Source: HGM04593 sp045634305 (GTDB lineage: Bacteria > Bacteroidota > Bacteroidia > Bacteroidales > Bacteroidaceae). From it: a DNA stretch of 64,000 bases. This document shows positions 34,967-42,132 of this stretch, one piece after another. How positions within the stretch are numbered: position 1 is the first letter of the stretch; each line of letters begins with the position of its first letter. The position numbers and the translations under genes were made by a program. A model generated the notes under the pieces. It had not been told where the DNA came from. It made no database searches and was given only the letters and a program-made list of their open reading frames with translations. The DNA is taken from positions 36,134 to 100,133 of the forward strand of contig JAZQZZ010000044.1 in assembly GCA_045634305.1 (NCBI GenBank), read 5' to 3'.

Positions 34967-35932
34967 ATGATTGAGATTGATAAAATATGTGAGTTACGTG
35001 TAGTCTGTCGCAATGACAGCGAAGGAAAGTATCCATTCACAATCTATACAATGGCTAAGTATTTTTATACTTCCTTAGCCGCTGCTGAAGCAGCTATTCC
35101 TGGATTGGTTGAGAAATATGCATCTCAGGAATGTACGAATGTTTATCAATATGTCATATACACTTTTGCACAAGACACAGAGATATCTGAAATGGATAGA
35201 GATGCATCAAATATCGCAGTATATCTACCAAACGGTTCTCGATGGATTCGTACAAATGAGAAAGGGGTGATACAAAAAGGAGGAATCTATGAATTTATTG
35301 ATGGAGCAAACCAAGTCAATGTATGTATTATTGAAGAAGAGTGTGGACATGATAATAAATGTGACCATTTGATATTGAACTGTGATTATACTAAAGGGTG
35401 GAGTTATATAACAGATGTTATGCCTTGTACATTTACTGTAACAAACGAATATGTAGAAGCATTAAAATCTAAACATGTGCGCCATAATGATGCAGAGCAG
35501 GGACTGCAGACACCAATTCGCGGTGTCCCATATGAAGCAGAGTTCAAATATGCTGAGGATATGAATGACTATCTTTATATTCCGGCATCTTTCTCCGGAT
35601 TCAAATATGATTTATTCTTTGACTGTAATGCGGCTTACCGTAAGAATATGCATCCTATGTGGTTCTATGTTGCTCATCCTGTTGGGAATAAAATGGTTTT
35701 ACTGCCGATAACCATTTCGTATGATCTCAATTTGATGTGGGAAGAGTATGAACATCTAATGTATGATATGTGCGTACCTGAAAACCTGATTACTTTCATA
35801 CAGTCCAATCTTCAGGATATTATGAATTTGGCAGATTGCCAATATGGAGCTGATTATTTCTTGTGGAATATGATGAAGATGGATAAGTGCATAAATATGG
35901 AAATTGTGAATTATGATGAAAAGAATTTATAA
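34967..35932 (+). CDS. Hypothetical protein (321 aa)
   Basis: I recognise no family. Start MIEIDKICELRVVCRNDSEG; a helix TSLAAAEAAIPGLVEKYASQ lies near residues 36-55; the middle has CGHDNKCDH, a small Cys/His cluster that could bind metal; and the C-terminal third is rich in Tyr, Trp and Met (NAAYRKNMHPMWFYVAHPVG, YDLNLMWEEYEHLMYDMC). No signal peptide or membrane segment. The A/T-rich codon use is similar to that of the DruH gene. It is flanked by the ARH gene (258-bp gap) and the SLOG gene (about 110 bp). Confidence 0.6.
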   Translation: MIEIDKICELRVVCRNDSEGKYPFTIYTMAKYFYTSLAAAEAAIPGLVEKYASQECTNVYQYVIYTFAQDTEISEMDRDASNIAVYLPNGSRWIRTNEKGVIQKGGIYEFIDGANQVNVCIIEEECGHDNKCDHLILNCDYTKGWSYITDVMPCTFTVTNEYVEALKSKHVRHNDAEQGLQTPIRGVPYEAEFKYAEDMNDYLYIPASFSGFKYDLFFDCNAAYRKNMHPMWFYVAHPVGNKMVLLPITISYDLNLMWEEYEHLMYDMCVPENLITFIQSNLQDIMNLADCQYGADYFLWNMMKMDKCINMEIVNYDEKNL

Positions 35933-36041
35933 AACAGTCATCTAATATTTGCTTGTAATTATGTTATATCGAACTTATATTAAGTAGTATGAAATACTAC
36001 AAAATGAAATAATTTATTTAAATATGATATCAGGAGAAAAG

Positions 36042-36464
36042 ATGGCAAATAGAAGTGAACAATACAGGGAATCATACCATAATGCTTGTCGGGTAATAGT
36101 CTCCGGGAGTCGTTGCTTTTTTGATTATGGTGTATTGGAACGAGAATTAGATATGCTATTTAAAAATAACGACGAATTTGTTGGCAAAGAAGTAAAGATA
36201 ATATCTGGAATGGCATTAGGAACAGATGCCTTAGCCATTGATTATGCCAACAAACATAAGCTGACTAAAATACTCTTTCCCGCAAATTGGAAACGCTATC
36301 CACTTGTCGCTGGCTTTTTACGCAATGAGGACATGTTGTCGGTGGCAACGCATTTGGTTGCTTTTTGGGATGGAAAATCAAACGGCACCCGCCATATGAT
36401 TGACATTGCTAAGGAAAAAGGTATTCCTGTATGGGTTTTCCAAATTAAGAGAAATAAAGATTAA
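36042..36464 (+). CDS. SLOG-family protein, DUF2493/YspA type (140 aa)
   Basis: I prefer the ATG at 36042 (MANRSEQYRESYHN), preceded by AGGAGA at good distance; an ATG at 36024 is possible. CRVIVSGSRCFFDYGVLERE holds the first strand and the G-S-R nucleotide-binding turn of DUF2493. KIISGMALGTDALAIDYANK gives the conserved S/G-G-x-A-x-G-x-D motif, and FPANWKRYPLVAGFLRNEDM and HLVAFWDGKSNGTRHMIDIA complete the Rossmann-like SLOG fold. SLOG proteins bind nucleotides or NAD-derived ligands and occur in ADP-ribose and defence systems. It fits the theme of the island. Confidence 0.8.
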   Translation: MANRSEQYRESYHNACRVIVSGSRCFFDYGVLERELDMLFKNNDEFVGKEVKIISGMALGTDALAIDYANKHKLTKILFPANWKRYPLVAGFLRNEDMLSVATHLVAFWDGKSNGTRHMIDIAKEKGIPVWVFQIKRNKD

Positions 36465-36476
36465 ACATTAAGAATT

Positions 36477-37046
36477 ATGAGTTCTTAAATACCGAATGCA
36501 GAACACAGACATTACAACGTTGCTGTAGGATTGTGGGAAACTACTGAGGATTTAACTCTTCCACAAATCATAAATATAGATGGAATGAATAAATCTGATG
36601 CTTTTGGCAATGCTGAAGAGTTTAAGGAGTATTTAAGACTTTTAGGAGAAAAAGGTAATGACATTATAAACTTCTGGAGATATATTAATATGGAGTTTAC
36701 AAAAAATGTCAATTACGAAAAAGAATACTGGGTTTCTGCGATATTTACCAAATGGTTGGCAAAAAGAACTAGACGTGATGGGATAATTTATGAAAGCGTA
36801 CAATCGACTGATTCAAAAGCGAACAACAACCATTGCATTGCATTAACTCCTGATGTGGCAGATAAATACTTGCGTTTCAAAGATGCCTTATACTATGAGT
36901 TTGATTATGATGGCACAATAGTAACCATACCAAAAGCAAAAAAAATAAATATACAAACTTTTAAAAACGACACAGAACTACCCATCGACTATGAGCTGTT
37001 GGGAAGCAAACACATTCACTTATTAGGGCAAGAACTCACGTTCTGA
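36477..37046 (+). pseudogene. Probable RES-like gene interrupted by TAA at codon 4
   Basis: ATG AGT TCT TAA starts at 36477, 12 bp after the SLOG gene. In the same frame after the stop comes IPNAEHRHYNVAVGLWETTE, and a long frame to 37046. A TTG at 36531 could start a shorter product. The later WLAKRTRRDGIIYESVQSTD segment looks like the C-terminal R...D-G-I-x-Y-x-S part of RES toxins, which break down NAD. The similarity is weak and rests on this one segment. Read as a gene damaged near its start; it could also be an unrelated orphan starting at TTG. Confidence 0.4.
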
Positions 37047-37199
37047 TTCTCTTATGTAGATATTAAAACGGTTTAACCGTTTGATATGCCGATGGTATCA
37101 AAAATCTTGGAGGTTTGGACATTGCAAAAGAAAACATTGTAGTATATAGAACAGCAAGTTATAATTATTTGATAGCAACCCATTAATCAAAGGACGAAA

Positions 37200-37309
37200 C
37201 TTTTACTTTTATCAACCAAGATGTATAAGTAAAAGAGAAAATGTATGTAATAACATCAAGCAGTTGGAATATAGAACCTTACACCTTTTACTAACAAGAA
37301 AAGTAAAAG
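37200..37309. repeat. Four alternating copies of CTTTTACT
   Basis: Copies lie at 37200-37208 (CTTTTACTT), 37227-37235 (AAGTAAAAG, inverted), 37285-37292 (CTTTTACT) and 37302-37309 (AGTAAAAG, inverted). The outer pair extends to a perfect 14-bp inverted repeat (37197-37210 and 37299-37312). The set lies in the non-coding gap before the Fic gene. It could be operator sites or the ends of a tiny foldback element; no target-site duplication is visible. Confidence 0.5.
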
Positions 37310-37347
37310 TTTATCTAGTTATTTATGCAAGTTCGTATGAAGTGATT

Positions 37348-37399
37348 AAGCAAGCTATTCTCGTCATATTTTGATGCGAATAGCTTGCTTTTTCGCATC
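37348..37399. promoter_or_regulatory. Two overlapping inverted repeats before the Fic promoter
   Basis: Repeat A: AAGCAAGCTATTC (37348-37360) and GAATAGCTTGCTT (37378-37390), a perfect 13-bp stem. Repeat B: GATGCGAA (37373-37380) and TTCGCATC (37392-37399), perfect 8 bp. They share bases, so only one can form at a time. They lie just upstream of the -7 box at 37407 and could be an operator or, in a read-through RNA, a switch or terminator. Confidence 0.5.
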
Positions 37400-37406
37400 A
37401 TTGCAC

Positions 37407-37414
37407 TATCTTTG
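37407..37414 (+). promoter_or_regulatory. -7 box of the Fic gene
   Basis: TATCTTTG fits TAnnTTTG. It is 18 bp before the ATG at 37433, so the leader would be very short. The -33 region overlaps the right arms of the inverted repeats above. Confidence 0.6.
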
Positions 37415-37432
37415 CATTAAAATCTATGGATT

Positions 37433-38542
37433 ATGAGACCTTTGTATATATGGCAGCAGCCCACTTGGGCAAAGTTTACTTGGGATAATGAGAAGTTGAT
37501 AACCCTTCTCTCTAAGGTACGCAACCTCGAAGGTCGTGTACTTGGATTGATGAGTGGCCTTGGCTTTAGCGTTCAGAATACCACCTCGCTTGATGTGATG
37601 GTGGAGGATGTGTTGCGTTCATCTGAGATTGAAGGAGAATTGCTTAATGCTGACCGTGTACGTTCTTCTATTGCTCGTCATCTTGGAATAGAGACTGAAG
37701 GTCTGCCAGAGCCAGACCACTATACTGAAGGCGTGGTTCAAGTTATGCTCGATGCAGTAAGGAATAGCAATGAACCTCTGACGCATGATAGATTATTCAA
37801 CTGGCATGCAGCTCTTTTCCCAACAGGTCGTAGCGGTATGTATCCTATAACTGTTGCTGCATATCGTGTGGGTGCAGAGCCTATGCAGATCGTTTCTGGA
37901 GCAATGGGTAGGGAGAAAGTGCATTATGAGGCTCCAGCATCGGAGGATGTACCCGCAATGATGGATGAGTTTTTAGTATGGATAAATGACCAGCAGGATA
38001 TAGACCCAATCTTGAAGGCTGCTATTGCTCATCTTTGGTTTGTAACTATCCACCCCTTTGATGATGGTAATGGTCGTTTAACCAGAACTATTACTGATAT
38101 GCTTTTGGCGAAGGCTGATGGCATGCCTCATCGTTTTTACAGTATGTCGGCAGAAATATTACGTGAGCGAAAGGGCTACTACGCAGCTTTAGAGAAAACT
38201 ACGATGGGTGGTATGGATATAACTCTTTGGCTTGAGTGGTTCTTACAGACACTTCGTAATGCTATACTTCGCTCTGAAACGACAGTACAGAGAGTCGTTA
38301 AGAAATCACTGTTTTGGCAACAGTACAGAGAGGTGGCTATGAACGAGAGACAAGTGAAGGTAATAAATATGCTTTGGGATGGCTTTGAAGGAAAGCTTAC
38401 AACTTCTAAATGGTCGAAGATAACCAAAACATCACAAGCAACTGCATTGCGTGACATCTCAGATCTTGTATATAAGGGCATATTGGTTGCAGCAGACGAA
38501 GGTGGTAGAAGTACTAACTACCTACTTAAAGAGGATTGTTAG
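37433..38542 (+). CDS. Fic-family AMPylase with DUF4172 N-terminus (369 aa)
   Basis: Residues 1-90 form a DUF4172-type start (YIWQQPTWAKFTWDNEKLIT). SSEIEGELLN at about 60-70 matches the S/T-x-x-x-E-G/N inhibitory-helix motif of class II Fic proteins, which blocks ATP binding until released. The catalytic motif HPFDDGNGRLTRTI is at about 205. The C-terminus has a winged-helix-like segment (TTSKWSKITKTSQATALRDI). Fic enzymes transfer AMP to Ser/Thr/Tyr of targets. It is a single-gene unit with its own -7 box and terminator. A regulatory rather than toxin role is usual for this long type. Confidence 0.9.
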   Translation: MRPLYIWQQPTWAKFTWDNEKLITLLSKVRNLEGRVLGLMSGLGFSVQNTTSLDVMVEDVLRSSEIEGELLNADRVRSSIARHLGIETEGLPEPDHYTEGVVQVMLDAVRNSNEPLTHDRLFNWHAALFPTGRSGMYPITVAAYRVGAEPMQIVSGAMGREKVHYEAPASEDVPAMMDEFLVWINDQQDIDPILKAAIAHLWFVTIHPFDDGNGRLTRTITDMLLAKADGMPHRFYSMSAEILRERKGYYAALEKTTMGGMDITLWLEWFLQTLRNAILRSETTVQRVVKKSLFWQQYREVAMNERQVKVINMLWDGFEGKLTTSKWSKITKTSQATALRDISDLVYKGILVAADEGGRSTNYLLKEDC

Positions 38543-38555
38543 TCATATAATTATT

Positions 38556-38584
38556 GAGCCTGTCTAACTCAGTTAGATAGGCTC
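38556..38584 (+). terminator. Terminator of the Fic gene
   Basis: GAGCCTGTCTAAC (38556-38568), loop TCA, GTTAGATAGGCTC (38572-38584), a 13-bp stem with one G-T pair, followed by TTATAATT. It starts 13 bp after the Fic stop and can also end the leftward 57-aa gene. Confidence 0.75.
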
Positions 38585-38590
38585 TTATAA

Positions 38591-38764
38591 TTAAAAGTGG
38601 CCAACTGTACCCTTAATATTCTGCCACATTTTCTTCATTCCTATACTGATGTGCTCAATATGCTGTGGGCTTTTCTTGCGCCCTTTTAATTTCTGAGAAA
38701 TAAGCTGCTTCTGTCTGTCACTCAATTGTCTTGTTTGTCGTTTGTAAGTATTGTTCTGTATCAT
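38591..38764 (-). CDS. Small basic protein near the integrase (57 aa)
   Basis: ATG at 38764 gives MIQNNTYKRQTRQLSDRQKQ then LISQKLKGRKKSPQHIEHIS, ending at TAA 38591-38593. It is strongly basic, and its KLKGRKKSPQHIEHIS part recalls NUMOD-type DNA-binding segments of homing nucleases. Small proteins like this are common beside Bacteroidales integrases. It probably belongs to the mobile element. Its role is unknown. Confidence 0.6.
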   Translation of the reverse strand: MIQNNTYKRQTRQLSDRQKQLISQKLKGRKKSPQHIEHISIGMKKMWQNIKGTVGHF

Positions 38765-39226
38765 AGCATAGTATTTTATTATAAATAGTTAGTAAGTATA
38801 GAAAATATAGTAAGTAGCCTTCAAAGTATAGAAAATTTTGGGAAAAATTATCACAGCTAACAGTGTGTATGCTTACTACATGTACCCCTAGTAGGCATTA
38901 TAACTCGGCTTACCGTAAAACATCATTCATGCGAGGCGGGGAGGGGTGTTTTGCCATATAAATTAAACAATTACCATTTGCTTTATATTTCTCAAATTCA
39001 GGTGATTATAGTTAATATTTCTGCTAATAATTACAACTAAATAACTCCTTTACTAAGGTGTTAATTTATGATTATAATGGACAGGGAACTATAAAGTTAC
39101 CCTGTCCTTATACTACTAGTAGTTTATTAACTTATTATATGTACTCAGATTTTGAGGGGACAAGTACTCATTCCATGCGGTAGCTGATTTTGAGAAATCT
39201 AGAAACCGCAACAACTCAGAAAAGCT
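38765..39226. other. Non-coding region left of the integrase
   Basis: About 460 bp with no convincing gene. It holds a hairpin (39079-39107), a 12-bp palindrome ACTACTAGTAGT (39112-39123) and a G-rich stretch GCGAGGCGGGGAGGGG (38931-38946). I see no att-like copy of the tRNA-Phe end. Confidence 0.45.
39079..39107. terminator. Hairpin downstream of the integrase gene
   Basis: GGACAGGGAACT (39079-39090), loop ATAA, AGTT-A-CCCTGTCC (39095-39107) with one bulged A. It lies 120 bp past the integrase stop in the minus direction. It could end that transcript or be a protein-binding site. Confidence 0.4.
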
Positions 39227-40405
39227 CTATAACAGATTTTTCATCGCACTATCGATTTGTTCATTATCGAAACTATCGAGATAAATTTGGGTAACTCGTT
39301 CTGAACTGTGCCCCATAATTTCACGAATTATTGAGATCGAAACACCTGCCTTTTTCATTACTGTCGCCTGTGAGTGACGAGCACAATATGTAGTTAAAGT
39401 GATAGGAAGGTTTAACTCATTCCCAATTTGCTTCAATCGTTCGTTGACTTTGCTAATAACTTTGTGTATGCGATTCGCCTTCTGTAATTCAGTTTTGTGG
39501 AATGATGACAGTATAGGGAATATGTATGGAGAGTCTTCTTTTTCGTATCTATCAATAATTAGTTGCGCTTTTGAATGAATGGGAATCTTTATTAGTTTAT
39601 TCGTTTTTTGTCGTCTATATACAAGTCTTCCTTCAATGATATTGTCCTTTGTTAGATTTGCTATATCTACAAAGTTTATTCCTCCACAATAGTAGGTAAA
39701 AGCAAAAATGTCGATAGGAAAAAGCATAAAACGATTGGATGATGTGAAGTTTAACACTCGTTCTATATCTTCTTTACATAAACTTCGTTTTGCTGTTTCT
39801 TTATGCAGTTTGGCGACTTTATACGCATTGAATGGGTAATTGCCTTCTTTTGCAACACCTATTTCGATAGCCATATTGTAAATGGCTCTCAATGTACGGA
39901 ATTTTATGCCAATGGTATTTTCTGCTAAACCTTTTTTCCTTAGCCAAGCCTCGTAATTACGCAGGAATTCTACATCAATATCATTGAAACAGATGTCGAG
40001 ACGTCCGTTATATGATACAAGCGAATTATACACCTGTTTTACGGACAGCATATAACCTCGCCTATTTTCATCACACAATCGCTTTATAAACTGGTTAAAA
40101 ACAGCCTCAACGGTAGTTGATTTATGGGATTTCCGATGGCTGTCAACAACAGATTTAGCCGTAAAATCCTTGTTTTCTGAATGTAGACGAATAATCTCAG
40201 TGTTAATGGAGTTTAATTTCTCAAAGATTAGCTTACATATATAAGCTCTGTTCGGGCATTTGGGCTTTGGCTTGTTCTTCTCAAAGTCCCAATAAATAGG
40301 ATTGATGCTTACTCCAATGCTTTGGCATTTACGTTTCCTGTCTTTACAGATACAAAACATCAATGGATGCTCTCCATTGGATAGCGTTTTGCTTTTGTAA
40401 CACAA
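39227..40405 (-). CDS. Tyrosine recombinase (integrase) of Bacteroidales type (392 aa)
   Basis: Core-binding domain about 85-190 (EAVFNQFIKRLCDENRRGYM and after) and catalytic domain about 205-385. Box I reads CGGINFVDIANL, with Asn where most members have the first Arg; IntDOT-like enzymes also lack it. Box II is TTYCARHSQATVMKKAG, followed by GHSSERVTQIYLDSF with the nucleophile Tyr. The frame begins at TTG 40405. The usual start appears to lie at ATG 40427, but that ATG meets a stop after five codons; removing one G near 40421 would join it to TVNILCYKSKT. The gene faces the 3' end of tRNA-Phe, a classic integration site. It is the probable driver of the island, if still active. Confidence 0.85.
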   Translation of the reverse strand: MCYKSKTLSNGEHPLMFCICKDRKRKCQSIGVSINPIYWDFEKNKPKPKCPNRAYICKLIFEKLNSINTEIIRLHSENKDFTAKSVVDSHRKSHKSTTVEAVFNQFIKRLCDENRRGYMLSVKQVYNSLVSYNGRLDICFNDIDVEFLRNYEAWLRKKGLAENTIGIKFRTLRAIYNMAIEIGVAKEGNYPFNAYKVAKLHKETAKRSLCKEDIERVLNFTSSNRFMLFPIDIFAFTYYCGGINFVDIANLTKDNIIEGRLVYRRQKTNKLIKIPIHSKAQLIIDRYEKEDSPYIFPILSSFHKTELQKANRIHKVISKVNERLKQIGNELNLPITLTTYCARHSQATVMKKAGVSISIIREIMGHSSERVTQIYLDSFDNEQIDSAMKNLL

Positions 40406-40560
40406 GATGTTAACTGTTGTCGCTCATTTGGTTTACGGTTGACACAACTGCCCTAAAAAACCTGTTTTTAGTCTTGTTTTTAGCTTTTTTTGGCCGTTTT
40501 TGAGAATAAAAAAAGAGAGCCACATTTCTGTAACTCTCTAATTTGCAATCTTTTGTAGGG

Positions 40561-40633
40561 TGGTGCCACCAGGAATCGAACCGGGGACACAAGGATTTTC
40601 AGTCCTTTGCTCTACCAACTGAGCTATGGCACC
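40561..40633 (-). tRNA. tRNA-Phe (GAA)
   Basis: Minus strand: acceptor GGTGCCA pairs with TGGCACC, D-arm GCTC-AGTTGGTA-GAGC, anticodon loop CTGAAAA with GAA, T-arm CCCGG-TTCGAAT-CCTGG (one mismatch-like pair), discriminator A. 73 nt, CCA not encoded. Its 3' end points to the integrase, so it is the likely attachment site of the island. Confidence 0.95.
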
Positions 40634-40649
40634 GTCTTGTTTGCGAGTG

Positions 40650-40681
40650 CAAAGGTATGACAAGTTTTTTATCCATGCAAA
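40650..40681 (-). promoter_or_regulatory. Promoter of tRNA-Phe
   Basis: Minus strand: -33 TTTG (40678-40681), 20-bp spacer, -7 TACCTTTG (40650-40657). Both match the Bacteroidetes sigma-70-type consensus. Confidence 0.75.
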
Positions 40682-40729
40682 TATTTTGATAAAAATCTTC
40701 AAAAATTTTTCGGTTTTATATATTTGTAC

Positions 40730-40737
40730 TATATTTG
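40730..40737 (+). promoter_or_regulatory. -7 box of tRNA-Pro (CGG)
   Basis: TATATTTG matches TAnnTTTG, 15 bp before the tRNA. The two tRNA genes are divergent and their promoters lie between them. Confidence 0.65.
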
Positions 40738-40752
40738 CACCATCAATAGTGA

Positions 40753-40825
40753 CGGAATGTAGCGCAGTTGGTAGCGCACTACGTTCGGGACGTAGGGGTC
40801 GGGCGTTCGAGTCGCCTCATTCCGA
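40753..40825 (+). tRNA. tRNA-Pro (CGG)
   Basis: Acceptor CGGAATG pairs with CATTCCG; anticodon stem CTACG/CGTAG with loop TTCGGGA, anticodon CGG; T-loop GTTCGAGTC; discriminator A. 73 nt, CCA not encoded. Confidence 0.93.
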
Positions 40826-40841
40826 CACAGCTAAAAAATCG

Positions 40842-40870
40842 AACGCGGCAAAGATTTCATTTGCCGCGTT
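40842..40870 (+). terminator. Terminator after tRNA-Pro (CGG)
   Basis: AACGCGGCAAA (40842-40852), 7-nt loop, TTTGCCGCGTT (40860-40870), then TGTTTTTTTA. Strong intrinsic terminator. Confidence 0.85.
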
Positions 40871-41019
40871 TGTTTTTTTATTGGAAACAACATAGTTATA
40901 GGCCAATGGGTTCACTTCACTTTTGCAGGTGAGCCGAAAAATACACCTTTAAAATTCAAGCTCCTTTACATACACTCTGGATGACAAATCCGCGATTTTA
41001 GTCAGTTTCTATCGTTCCC

Positions 41020-41649
41020 CTACTCTCTTACGCCATATATCTTTTCGAGTTCGAGTTTCTTGATGCGTGACCTGATACCGCCGGGTTTGCGTTGGAAGTG
41101 TGTTGCAAGTTCTTTGACGCTAGCGCCTTCGCACCACATTCGTGTCAATTCCCAGTCATCCTCCTCGCTCCAAGGGTTATAAGCATTGGGAAATTCCTGA
41201 CGGCAGGCATAGACTGAATATGTTGGGGTACCACTGAGTTGTTTGTAGGCCTTGAGGTATCTCTTCAAGCGTTTGACATCCTTGTCCGAGAGGTAGGGCA
41301 AACGGCGGATATCCATATTGTCGGTAAGGTCGTTGAGTTTGACAGCCACGGCCAAAGGGTTGTGTTTTATGCGCGCAATAAACTTGTCGTAAGGTTCGTC
41401 CGGCGAAAGTTTTGTCACGCAACGCAATGCCTCGATAATCTTGTCCGAGAAGCCTTCGGCAGCGAGTTGCTCAAATGTCCAGGTGCTGTCCTCTACAACA
41501 TCGTGCAGCACACCCACAATTTTCTCTTCGGTTGTCTTGCCCATTGCCATTACGCGCAATGGGTGGCCGATATATTCGTTACCGGCCTTGTCCTTTTGCC
41601 CGCGGTGCGCCTCGGTCGCTATTTCTATTGCTCGTTCAAGAGTTGCCAT
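41020..41649 (-). CDS. RelA/SpoT-like HD hydrolase (209 aa)
   Basis: Residues 1-110 have the small (p)ppGpp-hydrolase layout: AHRGQKDKAGNEYIGHPLRV, then VGVLHDVVEDSTWTFEQLAA with the HD pair and the ED metal ligand, and AVKLNDLTDN (the D of the N-D motif). No synthetase domain is present, so it resembles Mesh1-type or other small alarmone hydrolases. The C-terminal 50 residues (NPWSEEDDWELTRMWCEGAS, KELATHFQRKPGGIRSRIKK) form a Myb/SANT-like helical DNA-binding module, an uncommon addition. Single-gene unit in ordinary chromosome. Role: probably removing a nucleotide alarmone. Confidence 0.75.
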   Translation of the reverse strand: MATLERAIEIATEAHRGQKDKAGNEYIGHPLRVMAMGKTTEEKIVGVLHDVVEDSTWTFEQLAAEGFSDKIIEALRCVTKLSPDEPYDKFIARIKHNPLAVAVKLNDLTDNMDIRRLPYLSDKDVKRLKRYLKAYKQLSGTPTYSVYACRQEFPNAYNPWSEEDDWELTRMWCEGASVKELATHFQRKPGGIRSRIKKLELEKIYGVRE

Positions 41650-41766
41650 AGTTGATGATTCGTTTACGCAAAACTACACTTTTTTCACAATCCACACTGC
41701 ATTTTTACAGGTTTATAATTGACGCACCGGGCAATTTGCACTATTTTTACGCATCACAAACAAGTT

Positions 41767-42132
41767 ATGGATATACGCAAACGATTGGAAGAATCAACAG
41801 AGATAACGCCGTTCCAACGGCGGGTGTACATGGAACTGCTGAATATTCCCGCAGGAGCTACCATAACCTATGGCGAGTTGGCGCGGCGCATAGGTTGCCG
41901 CAGCGCGCAGGCTGTGGGGCAGGCGTTGAAGCACAATCCTTTCGCACCCGAAGTGCCATGTCACCGTGTTGTGGCCGCCAACGGTTCAACAGGCGGTTAC
42001 TTTGGCAAGCGCGAGGGTGAGATGATTGAGCGCAAGCGCAGGCTACTTGCGTTTGAAGCGTGCGACCATAATGAGCACAAGGACTATGAGCATCAGGGCA
42101 TAGGAGACAAGGCGGAATCCCATGATACTTGA
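41767..42132 (+). CDS. Alkylguanine-DNA alkyltransferase, C-domain only (121 aa)
   Basis: ATG 41767 is used (MDIRKRLEESTEITPFQRRV), as the upstream frame starts only with TTG in the promoter. PFQRRVYMELLNIPAGATIT is followed by a winged helix with GCRSAQAVGQALKHNPFAPE and the active-site motif VPCHRVVAANGSTGGYFGK, so the acceptor Cys is present. It removes alkyl groups from O6-guanine in DNA by suicidal transfer. The N-terminal domain is missing, common in short forms. After RRLLAFEA, where the family ends, 23 extra residues are read from DNA that overlaps the convergent gene. The original stop was probably lost. Confidence 0.85.
   Translation: MDIRKRLEESTEITPFQRRVYMELLNIPAGATITYGELARRIGCRSAQAVGQALKHNPFAPEVPCHRVVAANGSTGGYFGKREGEMIERKRRLLAFEACDHNEHKDYEHQGIGDKAESHDT

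Noticed and set aside
37081..37187. Short plus-strand frame ending YNYLIATH before the Fic gene
   Set aside because: No start codon in the open stretch and too short to assign; could be a gene tail relic but not supportable.
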